Positions 46,556-58,430 of a DNA stretch of 64,000 nucleotides are shown piece after piece (the first letter of the stretch is position 1; every line of letters begins with the position of its first letter). The DNA lies in NCBI GenBank assembly GCA_015680685.1, contig MNCI01004199.1, positions 118,257-182,256 of the forward strand. Direction: 5' to 3'. The position numbers and the translations under genes are program-made. The notes beneath the pieces were generated by a model. It worked only from the letters and a program-made list of their open reading frames with translations, was not told the DNA's origin and did not search any database. Source of the stretch: Gnetum montanum. Taxonomy: Eukaryota; Streptophyta; Gnetopsida; Gnetales; Gnetaceae.

Positions 46556-47240
46556 TTGAACCCTAAATTAAATCAATCATCAAAGAGAAAATCAAACAAC
46601 TCATCAAGGTAGGATTTATCTACTCCATTACAAATAGTGAGTGGGTTAGTCCACTCATGATTATGCCAAAGAAAGGTGGTAAGTGATGGGTCTGCATTGA
46701 ATTCTAGCTATTGAATGTAGCAACATTTAAAGATCACTTTCCATTACCATTTGTGAATCAAGTGTTGGATACTATATCTAGGCATTGCTATTACAACTTT
46801 TTGGATGGTTTTAATGGCTATAACCAAATCTAGATCACACCAGAGGATCATGTCAGAAGAACATTCAAGAGTCCCTAGGGGACTTTTTCATATCAAAAGA
46901 TGCCTTTTGGTCTTTGCAATGCTCCAGTAATATTTCAACACTTGGTCTTAAGCATTTTTTAGCAAAACATTGGTAGTAGGATGAAAGTATTCATGGATGA
47001 CTTCTCCATCTATGGTGCCACATTTGAGCAAGCCTTGGACCACCTTAAGAAAGTGCTTAAAAGATGTATGTAGGTGAATCTTTAGCTTAATTAGTAGAAG
47101 ATCCATTTGATGGTCCAAGAGGGCATTGTACTAGAGCACAAAATTTCTTATGCAAGGATTGAGGTGAACCTTGAAAAGATAAGGATCATCCAAGGAATAA
47201 CTAGTTAACTGAAAACTATTAAAGATGTCCAATCATTCCT
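46556..47240 (+). pseudogene. Element C: reverse transcriptase remnant
   Basis: Reads LIKVGFIYSITNSEWVSPLM, then MPKKGGK (stop) WVCIEF, FKDHFPLPFVNQVLDTISRH, NFLDGFNGYNQI, FSYQKMPFGLCNAPVIFQ, and VFMDDFSIYGATFEQAL near 46985-47040 (catalytic F-M-D-D box). The order and spacing are complete. Stops are largely TAG, several where Trp (TGG) or Glu/Gln is expected. Confidence 0.9.
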
Positions 47241-47379
47241 TGGATGCACTAGCTACTACCATCATTTTATAGAGAATTTTTCAAAGATTACAAAGCCATT
47301 GGTCTAGCTTAAAAAAAAGATGTTTCATTCATCTAGACCAAGGAATGCAAAAATGCATTCTAGAGCCTCAAGCAAAAGC

Positions 47380-47790
47380 TCGTGGAGACTCCAATTCTAC
47401 AAGCACCTGACTAATCTAGACCATTTCATATAATGATAGATGCATCAAATTATTCCTTGGGAGCCATGCTTATGCAATTGGACAACAAGAAATGTCCATA
47501 TTACTTCCACTATATAAGTCAAAGCATTGTGGATGCACAACTGAATTAGACCACAATGAAGGAAGAACTAATGATGGTGGTGTATGCTCTAGAGAATTTT
47601 AGGTACTATGTGTTTGGCTACAAAGTGTTTGTGCACATTGACCATAGTGCCATTCGCTTCCTCATGAATAAGACAATGAGCCCGCATATTATATGGTAAT
47701 TGGTGATCTTGCAGGAGTTCAATCTTACAATAGTATATCGAAAGGGGACTAAGAATGTGGTCATTGATCACTTGTCTTGACTATGATGGG
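47380..47790 (+). pseudogene. Element C: RNase H remnant
   Basis: Reads MIDASNYSLGAMLMQLDN near 47435-47490 (M-x-D-A-S start), then TMKEELMMVVYALENFRYYV, FGYKVFVHIDHSAIRFLMNK and TIVYRKGTKNVVIDHLS. This is the standard gypsy RNase H set, including H-T/S-D-H. It leads directly to integrase. Confidence 0.85.
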
Positions 47791-47899
47791 ATAACAAAGA
47801 GGAGGAGAGCCTACTCTTTGACCAAGTTCCTAATAAACTCCTTTTTAAAGGTGCAATAAATGAACAAGTACCTAATGAACCAAAATGGTATGATGGCAT

Positions 47900-49070
47900 C
47901 CTTCCTTATCTTCTCACTTAACAGATGCTACAAGATCTAGACTATAGAAAGAAACAACAGTTTCTTCATCATTTTAAAGGCTTCATGAAAATAAATGAAC
48001 ATCTTTACAAGGTGTCCACTGATGGCTTGGTTCATTGGTATGTACCTAATGCTGAGGATCCTTGTGGGGGCCACTATGCTAGGAGATGTACAGCCATTAA
48101 GATCCTAATAGCAAGGTATTATTGGCCAACTATCTTCAAAGATGCCCACTAATTTATTTACTCTTGTGAATTCTATCAACAAGATGGTGGGATGATTACT
48201 CAAATGGAGTGACCTCAATAATGAATTTAACCATAGGAATCCTTTGACATCTAGGGTGTTGACTTCATGGGTTCCATCATGCCCATGTTAAATGAAAAGG
48301 CATACATAATCATCACCATTGATTACTACACAAAATGGATAGAAGCAGTAGTTGTTATCGACTATACATCATCTACTACTATGCAGTTTGTACAAAAAAT
48401 GTTGTGAATAGGTTTAGGATGCCATATGCACTGATTTCTAACAACGGAGCCCATTTTATAGGCACTACTTTTCATAATCTTATGTAATTCTTAAGGGCTT
48501 AACATAAACTAACAACACCCTACCACCCCCAAGTCAATGGTCAAGAAAAAGTTACTAATAGGGAGATCATAAAGATCTTGACGAGAACTATTAGCAAATA
48601 TAGGAGAGACTAGAGTATAAACTAAATGATGCCCTTTTTTCATACTACTTAACATGGAAACTTCCTATAAGCTACTCTCTCTATGAACTAGTGTACAGAA
48701 AATTACCAACTCTACCTATCCAATTTGAACTTCGTACACTTTCAACAACCTGTGACTTAGACCTTGGTCTTATTCTAGCATAAAAAGAAAGATTAATCAA
48801 CTTGAATGTGCTAGATGAAAATAAATTCATAGCTCTATCCTTGAATGAAATGCATAAGGCATTCAATAAAAAGTGTCATGACCTTAGAATATGGAAAGTA
48901 AAATTTCAACCTAGAGACAAGGTCCTCTACCAGAACCTCACACATATGCCTCAAAAGACAAAGTTTCAAACATTGTGGGAGGGGCCTTATATTATCTACA
49001 AAATATTTTCCTTTGAGACCATATTAATCTAGACACTTGAGAGCCCAAAGAAAAAGTAGCTAGTCAACAT
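47900..49070 (+). pseudogene. Element C: integrase remnant
   Basis: Zinc-binding part in the open frame 47925-48152: WYVPNAEDPCGGHYARRCTA, then ARYYWPTIFKDAH and CEFYQQDG. The core follows, with GVDFMGSIMPMLNEKAYIII and TIDYYTKWIEAV near 48255-48350 (first Asp); the second Asp region near 48440 is shifted by frame changes. C-terminus: the open frame 48802-49032 with LALNEMHK-like sequence, HDLRIWKVKFQPRDKVLYQN, LWEGPYIIYKIF and then LESPK. Confidence 0.85.
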
Positions 49071-51480
49071 GCAACAAGTAAAACCTTTTCATGAACCTAA
49101 GCAAGCCAATGCAACAAACGACAATCGAATGGATGACCATGCTCAATTTTTCAAATCTCCTCCTTACAACATGGTCATGGTAGAGATGGCCATCCATGCT
49201 AACCATTACTGTGGCTCCTCCAATTTTCATATTTTTTTTTTACATTTTTTTTACTCTATTATTTTTACAAGTTTTTGTTTTACACCTTCTTTATTTTACA
49301 ACTTTTTATTTTTAATTTAATAATTTTTCCAATTTTTGTTTTACAGCATTGTTAGTATGTTTTATCTTTCTTGAATATTTTATTCTATTTTGGTGTGATT
49401 TTCTCATGATTTTTTCTAATAAAGTTCCTTATTGTTAACATGACATAGTGATGTTGTAGTTGTTTGCTAATGGTGGTTGGTACTTAACATTTTTTATTGC
49501 TCATATCTAGTCCCTATTTTTGAATTTTGATGATCAATAACTAAGACAAAGTTTCTTTTTTATGGAATACGTTGAGTCCATGTCATCCACCCATCCATAA
49601 ACTCTATGTTTTTCCTTATTTTGGAAACATGAGCTCGCTTTTCATTAGTAAAACCTTAATGAACTTGTGACCTTGATAGCTTCTAGACTTGGAAAGGATT
49701 TAAAGCTTTGAAAAGGATGTGAGCTCAAAGGGACTCAAAGTTCTTTGTACCTTCTACCATCTTAAGTGCAAGTGTGTTTTTCATAGATCTCTTAACATTC
49801 CATGTCAACCAATAATAGGAAGTTCAATAAGTCTTTGCATGGTGTCGTTCCCATAAAAAAAACAATGGAAATTCAAAGCACGTGCCTTAGACACAATAAA
49901 TGGGCTATAGGCACTAGTTATGAAACTAGAAAAACATGTTACCCATGCCTAAAGGTCCCTTCTAACTAAGGCCTTTTCTCACTTTATGCTTCTCTTTTTT
50001 TCTCTAAAAGGAACAATGTTTGATCTATGGGAGAATTCTTATATCTCAAGGAGGTGGATTGGTCTTCAAATGATGATGCAAAGTCACTGAACATGGTTGG
50101 TTTTAGTTTGGACAAAGGATGGACTCTATTGGGTCATTTAAACACGAATTCCACAAAGGACTTCATGTGACCAGGATCGGGAACTCCATTCCACTCTCTC
50201 TACCATCCATTAATTCTTCCATAACTTGCCTCATTACTGTGTGTTCATGTTTTTGTCCAATTTCTTAGTTTGATGTGTTAAAATTCTTAAGAGATTCCCT
50301 AGATTTGGTCTTTGATTTTTTGTAACCATTAATCAACTATGGGATTCACAAACTCCTTAGTTGAGATTATGCAAGGGCAAAAAGGGCATGGGACATTATG
50401 GGGAGGACCCACTTACATATCTCATGGTTTGGTTAGTTAAGTTCCTTACCCTTTGATGTTTTTGTAATTAAATCTTTTGTGTGCTTCATCATGCATTCAA
50501 CTGTGCTATCGTTAAGGCATTTTTCTTTATAAAGTCTAATTGTCTAATCATTTCTCAATTTTCTAAACTTTAGAAGCCTCTTCTAATATTTTCATCATGT
50601 TCATGGCCTTTTGGACTTTCATTTAACCATCATTTCATGCAAAAACTCCTTATTTTTTATTACTTTTGACAAAGTCAATAGTGGTTAATAGATATGTTGA
50701 CTAGGCCCCATTGATGTAGCACAAAAATTCTATAAATATCATCCAACACTTAGAAATTTTTGTCATTTCCTTCAAAATAGGATAGAAGTTTTTGCAATTT
50801 TTTAGAGCCCATAACTTTCATACAATTTGTTGAAATCACTCTATTCTTCTATCTTGTAGCTACCAGAGGTAAGGTCTTAGTAGTGGGGGCCATAAACCTT
50901 AAGGTTTAGGATGAAAATTTTTCAAAATTTTTCTAACTCCCCAAAAGGGTTAATGAATAGAATAATATTAAACCATTAATTGTTTAGTTTTAACCCCTCC
51001 AACAAACTTTTTTAAACCTAAAATTACTCATTTATATTAAAATAAGAATAAAATAACAATTGAAATGATCAAATCTACCATGATCACAAATTAGCCAAGT
51101 GTAACTTTTCTAAAGAGATAAGGTATTCCAATTATTTCAAGTTACACATTAAATGCTAACCCTTGCTCATGCTATGATTATAGATGGCACTAAGACTGAA
51201 ATGGTTGTAGGAAGAAGGACCATCCCAACAAAAGGATAAATGAGCTAGAGCTAGAAGGAAGTAGTAAGAACAAGCCCATGAGCAAGTGGTAGGAATTCAT
51301 GTAATGGGACCTCTTTAGGAGGAGTTCAAAGTGGAATCTATTTCATAGATTCCCAAAGAAATTCCTGCAACTAAACAATCTCATCAAGGAGAGGCACCAA
51401 GGCCCATACCAAGACTTAAGATCACATTAACATAAGCATGTCTTAATACAATCAAGCCTCGTGATGTCTAATGCTTAGTT
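49071..51480 (+). other. Element C: spacer between integrase and ORF3
   Basis: 2.4 kb without recognised domains. The opening matches B from ~24085 (KPFHEP here, KPFHGP in B), followed by a T-rich tract at 49230-49340 as in B. A single copy of the block duplicated in B lies near 49835-49895. Near 50690-50790 a stretch recalls the LTR (a GACTAGGCCCCATTGATGTAG-like block), perhaps a small internal LTR-like piece. Confidence 0.5.
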
Positions 51481-51555
51481 CTCCAAGAACTAAAATTTGA
51501 ACTATTCTTAGAACATGCTCCACCAGAAGTCAAGACGCAATTGCAAAACTCTCCC

Positions 51556-53139
51556 ATGTGGCCAATCATCACTTCCAAAGAGGAGTGGTACATGGAAGAG
51601 ACATATCTCTTCTAGAAAAGCAGAAAGGTAGGAACCAATGTGAAAATCAAAGATATTTAGGTGTCTAACTTGGTAGAAGCTTTTGCATAGGCTCTTGGTT
51701 TGCTTGATTCTAGAGCCCATTTGATAGAGATATCCATGCAAGTAGACCCAGAGGCAAAAAAGAAGTGGACCCAGTAGTGTTATGGGATTTCCCATAAAGA
51801 GTTTGACATGCTCACACCAACAAAGCGCATATACTTCAAGATAGTAGCTTATCACCTCAATCCAATGGTGAGGGCCAACAAGGTGACTACTTAATCCACT
51901 CTTGCATGTGTTACTTTAAGTGAGAAAGATAGAAAAATGCTTCAAGGAAAATGAACATGGAAAGAAAACCCTACCCTTTCCATGCCTTTGCAAAAAGCTT
52001 TGTAAAAGGGTAGGGATAGTCTACTATGCAAATGACATAATCAAGCATACTCCCATTGCCTCTTAGTCTAAAATGATGAAAGATAATACCCCTATCATGT
52101 CCAAGGAAGAGAAGAAACAACTGCCACCTCCACAACCCACTCAAGAAATAATGCCAGTGGCCTAGACTACCATTGAGCACCTACATGAAATCCAAGAGCA
52201 GCTCTTACATGAGCAGGAGTAGCAAGAAAGAACAAATGGTGGGGATCCATCTATGTATCATCCTACAATGAGTCACCTTAATGAAGTGGCTCAAATAATC
52301 AATTATATTAAGGGAGGTGGGAAAATATTATTAGCTGAAAGAATGCAATTGTCCATGAGGTCGAATCCTAGTATGCTTGGACATGATAGGGGTATTACCC
52401 ATTGCAATCTCTAGGAATGTTGCTACCTTTTTAATGCACTTGGAGGAGGGTTAGGGGAAACTATCTTGGTGATGTAGCAGTAAGGGTAAGGGATAATAGT
52501 GATAGTGGTAACCTATCGTTGATGGGATAGATGCCTACAACAAAGAAAAGATCCACATGAAGGAGTTACAAATTAAAGAGATGATAGAGTACATGGAGCT
52601 TACCAATCTCTAATACGCAAACCTAGCAATGCTGACTATCAAGCATCAATAGCTAGAGTTAGAGAAATAAGTGGCCAACTCGTACTTGTTGTATGAGGCA
52701 AAGTCCAAGCACCATAAGGAGACTAAGCAAAAGCTTGAGATTGCAAACACTAAACTTGAAGTTCTCAAGACAAGATTCACTGATCAAAAATCAACTACTG
52801 AGAATGTATCCAAAAGAATGAACGATTATGAGAAACTATAGAATGTAATCAGGGCATTTGACATCAAACACAAATAATTTGTTACCTAATTTGTCAATGT
52901 CAATGAGTTGTCCCCAACAATGCCCTATCCTTAGGATGTGCCCATTCTAGTTTGCATTGGCAAAGCTACATGGACTTTGCATGATCCCATGAGTAAGGAG
53001 GAGAAGATGAAAGAATTTTTGGATACTTTTTAACTTTCACCAAAAGTTGTAACTACAGTGAGACAACCACTACATGTGCTAGAAGCCGGAGAAGGTTATT
53101 CAAAACCTCAGGAGCCTCCACTGGTTGGAACCATTTAAT
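51556..53139 (+). pseudogene. Element C: ORF3, shortened relative of B ORF3
   Basis: Aligns with B 25630-28113. It starts MWPIITSKEEWYMEETYLF, then AYHLNPMVRANKV and TLPFPCLCKKLCKRVGIVYY near 51970-52030, the L-P-(F/Y)-P-x-L-(I/C)-x-x-L-C-x-x-x-G-(I/V) signature. A KEEKKQLPPPQPTQEI linker follows. The coiled-coil part is mostly missing: sequence matching B near 26600 runs straight into sequence matching B near 27490 (LKELQIEEMIEY in B). The end has DPMSKEEKMKEFLDTF and a Pro-rich tail, as in B. Stops are frequent, again mostly TAG. Confidence 0.7.
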
Positions 53140-53356
53140 CTCCTTCATTGTCTTTGCACCATCAAAGGGATTGTGTTTGTCAATTTTTTTTGGTATTCAA
53201 TTTCATAGTCCTAAATACCAAAAGAATTTTATAATGATTGTATATCCATAAACTTGAGCACTTAGTGCTTGTTTGTGTTTGTCATGTCTGTCATCAGTCA
53301 ATAATTCCATACCTTTTCAAATTTGTAAAGAACTTAAGGATGAGTTTTCATTTAGT

Positions 53357-53366
53357 CATGGGGGTA
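53357..53366 (+). promoter_or_regulatory. Element C: polypurine tract
   Basis: CATGGGGGTA directly before the 3' LTR, the counterpart of 28355-28364 in B. Confidence 0.7.
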
Positions 53367-53628
53367 TGATGAATTGTAAATTGGTTGTGTCAACTGGGCC
53401 CCATTGACTAGGCCTTGTCAACTAGGTCCCATTAATGCATGATTTGATGCATTAATGTGGCCCCATTGACATAGTGTCTATTTTTTCCTATAAAAACATG
53501 CTCACCTGTTGTGTCTATAGAATATTTTGTCATAGTTGTAGTGGAGCTCTTGTAGTTTTGTCATTTGAAAGTTAGAATATTTTTCTAAGTGCCCATAATA
53601 GGATTTAAAGAGTGTACAAATCTTTATT
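53367..53628 (+). repeat. Element C: 3' LTR, truncated
   Basis: Matches the first ~260 bp of 42061-42934 and stops at ATCTTTATT. The sequence after it belongs to element D's LTR. TATAAAAA at 53489-53496 aligns with the promoter of the 5' LTR. Confidence 0.85.
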
Positions 53629-53922
53629 GAATGGTTGAAACATAGATCATGTGTTTCTTCAAACTATAATTAATCTTGTCAACTGTTTAATGCTTTTATT
53701 TCATGCTCAAGTGCCTTTACTAAATTTTTTTAAATGAATTACTACTTGCCGAGTTGTTGTGAACTGAACCTAGTAAATTTACTAAACATTACAAAACATC
53801 ATGTTTCCCTTCTAGCTAAGACTATTCTTAGGTTTCCATACCCATATGAGAGGCGCCCTAGGCAATAGTCTCCATAAATGAGTTTTTTGAGTGTTGTTAT
53901 GTCCAAAATTTATGCATTAACA
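53629..53922 (+). repeat. Element D: 3' LTR, right part
   Basis: Matches 32776-33084, including a CCATATGAGAGGC block, the GCCCTAGG segment and the end TTTATGCATTAACA. The block equivalent to 31743-32775 is absent. Confidence 0.8.
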
Positions 53923-54563
53923 CTTCCTTTCCTTGCATTTGGAAATATCTTCAACCACTTGTTCTCTATTCTATTTGAAAGCTTCGATGTGAAGTTATTT
54001 TCCAGTAGCAAAAGTATATATGACCTCTATTTAGGTTTCAAATATCATATTCTAAAAGATGTTACTTTACAGCTACAACTTCAAGAAAAAAAGGTCTTAG
54101 GGAAAGTTGAACAATTAATTTTTTTTATATACTATTAATTTTTTTATAGGCACAAGGATGGGAACTTTTCAGCATTTTTTGCTATTTCTTCTTAAATTCT
54201 TATTTAATGTATTCTTTTATCTTTAGAGAGAGTTTTCTCTTTCTCTTTATAAGAAAACTTTTAGTAAGAATTGAGAACCCATGAAATCAGCTTTAAATAA
54301 GAACAATGCCTAATCCTTTTTCTACCCAAGAGGATAGGTTTTTCAAGATTGGTTGTATAGATGAAAACCTCAAAAGGCATCATCAAAATCATTGGGTTTT
54401 TTCTTTAGGATCTCTCTTTAATTATATGATGTATCCTAAATTTTTTAATATTATTATTCATTTTTTGGGGTTTGAAACCCCTTTTTCTTTTGGTGTATTA
54501 GTTAATGTTAGTTTAAAATAATTTTTATTTTTAGTTAAAATTGGACAGGGGGAGGGGCAGCAA
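53923..54563. other. Stretch right of element D, nothing recognised
   Basis: A+T-rich sequence. The frame at 53878-54138 starts in the LTR and is probably chance. I could not show that it continues the sequence left of element D. Confidence 0.3.
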
Positions 54564-54706
54564 GGATATTGAAACCTAAAATAACTGAACAATAGGTACA
54601 CCTAAAGATATATAATCCAATTAGAACTTTTTATTATTCAACAAAATTAAATCCATGATTTGAAGCTTCCAAATCAAGTATCTTACAACTAGGCTAATAT
54701 CTCATT
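54564..54706 (-). repeat. tRNA-derived SINE, copy 1
   Basis: On the minus strand it starts ATGAGATATTAGCCTAGTTG and ends GGTTTCAATATCC. It aligns with copies at 54798-54943 and 55068-55206. Box A is the TAGCCTAGTTG part; box B is degenerate. Confidence 0.6.
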
Positions 54707-54797
54707 TTTATTTTTAATAAAAAGGACAAGATAACACATCATTTAGATGTCTCAGTCATGCTTAACAATTCATTATGACCCCACTATGAGCATGGGG

Positions 54798-54943
54798 ATG
54801 GTGTAAAACCCTTAAATAAGTAAAATATAGGTACACTTAAATATTTATAAAGGTTTATAACTCAGTGCTATCTAGTAGAATCAAACCTATGATCTGGAGT
54901 TATCAAGCTAATACCTATACCACTAGGCTAACACCTCATTGTT
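54798..54943 (-). repeat. tRNA-derived SINE, copy 2
   Basis: Minus strand: AATGAGGTGTTAGCCTAGTG, then a GTATAGGTATTAGCTTGATA block, then AGGTTTGATTC (box B-like), and finally the TTTATAAA...GGGTTTTACACC tail. Its first bases are identical to copy 3. It lies head to head with copy 3 across ~125 bp. Confidence 0.65.
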
Positions 54944-55067
54944 AACCCACTATGAGCATGAACTAGAAAGACATTGACCTATTATCTATTGACTCTACCC
55001 CTAGATGTATAACCTATCTCTTTCATGGACTACAATAAAGTCTCTATATATACTCATAAATTTAACA

Positions 55068-55206
55068 ATGAGGTGTTAGCCTAGTGGTAAAGATATTGGC
55101 CTAGTAACCCTAGCTCATAAGTTTGATTTCATTAAATAGCACTAAGTTACAAACTTTTATAAATCTTGGGGTGTATGCATGTTTCTATTATTTTGGGTTT
55201 CAACAT
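55068..55206 (+). repeat. tRNA-derived SINE, copy 3
   Basis: Starts AATGAGGTGTTAGCC. Box A TAGCCTAGTGG is at 55077-55087 and box B-like AGTTTGATTTC at 55120-55130, 32 bases apart, as in tRNA-type RNA polymerase III promoters. The non-tRNA tail runs through ACTTTTATAAATCTTGGGGTG to GGGTTTCAACAT. Total ~140 bp. No long A or T tail. A real tRNA gene is excluded because no cloverleaf stems form. Confidence 0.65.
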
Positions 55207-55512
55207 CCTATATATGCTTATAAATTTGTATTTTTGGGCATGAGAACCACTTACTACTCATCAAATGGTTAGCAAGGTTTACATATATCTAAAAGGTATG
55301 GAACTATTTTTATGCACAACATAAAATTAAACCTCTTAAAGTATAAATATATATATCCATTTTAATAATTATCCCATCACTAACTTAACCATTTGTTAAA
55401 TATAAACTAACTATTTTTAATCATATTAAAAAATAAATATTACTAGACAATGGAACAAAACTCAAGTCTATTGAATTAAAGCCTAGTTTTTCCTATGGCT
55501 GTCATCCCATAT

Positions 55513-55770
55513 TTTCAATGGTTCTCAAGATTTTACCAATTGGTCTTATCTAATGAAAGTTCTCATCCAAATCCATGAAGTTGAGTCCTATCTTAAAAAT
55601 GAAAGCCTAGTACCTACTAATCTCGAACACATGATAAGAGAACAAATTAAGGCTTATAGGAAGGATAAGAAGCAAGGTGCATTTGTCAAAATAACCATTA
55701 TGAAAAATATGGCTAAATCCATTAGAAGAAATATCATTATCAAAAAGACCTCCAAGAAGTAGTTAGATGC
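55513..55770 (+). pseudogene. Copia-type gag N-terminal remnant
   Basis: An open frame reads FNGSQDFTNWSYLMKVLIQI, then VESYLKNESLVPTN and MIREQIKAYRKDKKQGA. This is the start of a Ty1/copia gag: L/F-x-G-x-x-(F/Y)-x-x-W-x-x-x-M-x-x-x-L, then a helix with W/Y-x-x-D-x-x-A. It ends at a stop after Lys-rich sequence. No LTR or PBS was found next to it, so it is an isolated fragment. Confidence 0.5.
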
Positions 55771-58125
55771 ATCCTAAGATTAGTTCAAAGGCCTAAGGCC
55801 AATACAAATTGAAGAACCTAAATATGCAAAAGGCTTGAAACTAAGGTCCAAAAAGGCAAAGGTTTAGACTCAGTCAACTTAAGATAAGGAAGATATGGAT
55901 TTGGATCTAATGGCATCACTATACATCATTGGGATGATGCCTAATGATAAAGACTTCCTTTTTTTATAACATGGATCATTGTACATCACTTAGGTGATAA
56001 CCTTGGGTAATGCTCTTAGGTTTATTAACTTGTTGCTCAAGGTCATGGTTAATGATGAACCTAGATAATAGGCTCTAAAATATTTATCATTAATATCAAT
56101 TGAGATTGTTATTATTGATGAAGATAAATACCTTTCCAATGGTATTATGGCATGTTGTGATAATGATAGGGCATAATATCCTTGAACCTTATTCCTTCAT
56201 AGTTACAATTATTGTGGAAAATTGCAAGCATGATACAAGGTGATAAACTATATTTCTTATTACTACTTACTGCTAGGATTGATTTCTTGTGATATCACTA
56301 GACTTGCACCAAATAAACACAAATTCCAAGTTTATTTCAAAGATTAAAAGATTTAATTAACCTGTAATTAAGGTTTTTTAGTCAAAATATATTAGAGAAC
56401 ATGCTTGAACATTCAATTCTAAAATGCAATAAGACTCTTGAACAAGTTTATTAAATCTTCGCAAGTCTGTACCCAGAAACATGCAAGAAGAAGTGAGATG
56501 AGAATTTAGACAAATTGCAACCCTTGAAGAAATTAAATCTAGATGCAAACTATCTAGAACTATTTGAAAGACATGCAAAACATCAAATCTTTAGCTATTA
56601 TGTCTTCTAGCATGAAAAATTATTTCAAATGATGTGAGAAGGAGAGATTTAGATAAACCCCAAGATCAAGCATCCAAACCCCCACAAATTGGATGAATTT
56701 CAAGATTGAAACACTTATTTAAACGATCCACTTCAAACAAAGATTCTTGGTAAAGTAATAGATGAAATCCTTGCCAAATTGAAAGATTCAAGTCACTAAA
56801 TTACCACCAAACACTTTCAACATGATGTTGAAATATGGTTGTTGTAAGCATGATGTTAAAACAAAATTCTAACATCAAATTGCTTGAGATATATGTTTGA
56901 CATAAGAACTAAAATGTGAGAAACATTTGTGAAACTATGAGAGTTGCCATGAAATATAAGAAAATTGTGAAACTATGTGAGATTATGTGAGAACATGTGA
57001 AAATTCAAATAATGAGAAAAACATGGATGAAAGAATATTATGGATATTTACCTCATTATGAGAACATAATTCTTCGAGAATACAAGATATATAAAAAAAG
57101 GAAAAGCACCTAAAGACCTTTTTTGAATCCTCTTTAAAATGAAATGGAAAGCTCTTGTCAAGTCTACAAAGAGGGAGAGAACTCCTTCTTATAGTTTTTG
57201 GAGAACAAAAGTTGTCTCAATTGGAATGACACTTACATGAGAGAACAGTAGCCCCTTCTTAAGAAAAATGAAAAATGTGTACATCATACACAAAGCTAAC
57301 ATGAAATCTTAGTATAAAATTTTAACATGATCTTTGAGAAAACAAACTACCTAAGGACCCCTCATGACTTCAAACTTTGAAACTAAGAAATATAGCATGA
57401 CACTAACTTTAAAACATGCAAAAAATATAACATAGAGAGCATAATTAATGATCTACTAGGGAGACATCTCCTACTATTTGGAACACATAAAACATAATTT
57501 ATATGGTCATGAATATGGTATCACTAGAAACTATTAAAAAGAAAAAAATGATTAGCACTTGAAGCCTTGATGCTCATCCCACCAAGTCAAGTCTTAGGAG
57601 TCGATAGATGAGTAGAAGCCTAACCACTTTGATTGGTTGTATGCCTAAGTTGGAACCCATGTCTGCCTGCTTAAGAAATAAATGCCTTGTCATTATTCCA
57701 AATGATAGTCCTTAAAATTATATTATTAAATAAAAGATAATGGAAAAACAATGCAGTTTTGATTTAGCTTTACTCACTCATGCTTAAAGTAAGCACCTTA
57801 GATTTAGCCCCATGGTTCTGTAATGTGGTGGTTAAAGGCCTAAGCCCCACAATGTTGCCCTTATTCCCTTAATAGTTGGAACGACATAGAGCTTTAGTCA
57901 TAGAAAAAGGTAATGGCCATGAGGTTTTTATTTTCCCTTGTGCATTGTTATATTATTTGTGGCCAAATTACTAGAGTCTCTCCTAACTTATAATTTTCTT
58001 TCATTCTATAAAAGTATAATTTTTACCCATATAAAGAATATACTCCCCTCATAAAATAAAAATACCATGTCTAAAATGGTTTAATTTCAAGAATTATTTA
58101 AAATTTAAGCATATAATTTTAGAAG
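55771..58125. other. A+T-rich stretch, nothing recognised
   Basis: Some frames near 55790-56150 look faintly protein-like (Asp/Lys-rich) and may extend the copia remnant. The rest, including 56360-57680, shows no domain, RNA gene or repeat beyond short GTGAAACTATGTGAGA-like slippage around 56930-57000. Confidence 0.35.
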
Positions 58126-58200
58126 TTGTTGAAACCCAAAATAAGTGAAACATATGTACATCCTAAGATTTTATAGAAGTTTATAACTCAAAAATTTGAC
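58126..58200 (-). repeat. tRNA-derived SINE, 3' part only
   Basis: Matches the non-tRNA tail of the SINE copies above, read on the minus strand: TATAAACTTCTATAAAATCT to GGGTTTCAACAA. The tRNA-related half is missing, as expected for a 5'-truncated or broken copy. Confidence 0.55.
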
Positions 58201-58430
58201 ACCTGATTGCCTATGTGCTGCAATTTGGAATGCCAATCTCTATTCTTCATTTAAAATGAAATTATATTAGAAATGCCACGTGATTCCCTAGCACTGTGTC
58301 CCTAGCACTGTGCGTAAGTATTGGAGTATTTGGAGTCTTCATTTGAAGTGAAATTATATTATAAGTGCCACCTAATTGCTTAGCAGTGGGTAGCATTGGA
58401 ATGGCTATCTCGAGACTTCATTGTTATGCA
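58196..58430 (+). repeat. ~92-bp tandem repeat, about 2.5 units
   Basis: Units start at 58245 and 58337 with CTTCATTTRAARTGAAATTA, continue GCCACSTRATTSCYTAGCA, and are preceded by a partial unit (ACACCTGATTGCCTATGTGC onward). Diverged by several substitutions. It marks the change from element-rich to low-copy DNA. Confidence 0.6.

Larger units (their letters stand above)
42061..53628 (+). mobile_element. Element C: gypsy element (gag-pro-RT-RH-INT-ORF3), relative of B
   Basis: 11.6 kb inserted in the 3' LTR of element D. It has a 5' LTR, PBS, gag, protease, RT, RNase H, integrase, spacer, ORF3, polypurine tract and the first 262 bp of the 3' LTR. It keeps the pol domains that B has lost. 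Its ORF3 lacks most of the coiled coil that B keeps (~0.85 kb missing near 52510-52535). The 3' LTR is cut at ~53620-53628 by a deletion that also removed ~1 kb of D's LTR. There is no second RNase H. The lineage is closest to Athila in layout and PBS (inference). Confidence 0.85.
31514..53922 (+). mobile_element. Element D: Tat-type gypsy retrotransposon with second RNase H before RT
   Basis: LTR to LTR, with gag, protease, second RNase H, RT, RNase H and integrase in that order. A solo LTR (35969-36569, minus) lies between protease and the second RNase H. Element C (42061-53628) splits the 3' LTR. The 5' LTR (31514-33084) matches 41834-42060 and 53629-53922. The middle ~1 kb of the 3' LTR is missing, together with most of C's 3' LTR. 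The flanking CTTAT/CTTCC are a poor target duplication, so the outer ends are less certain than for B and F. Confidence 0.75.

Noticed and set aside
55068-55206. A tRNA gene, because box A and box B are present
   Set aside because: No acceptor, anticodon or T stems can be formed, and the sequence recurs as a ~140-bp repeat with a non-tRNA tail, as in a SINE.
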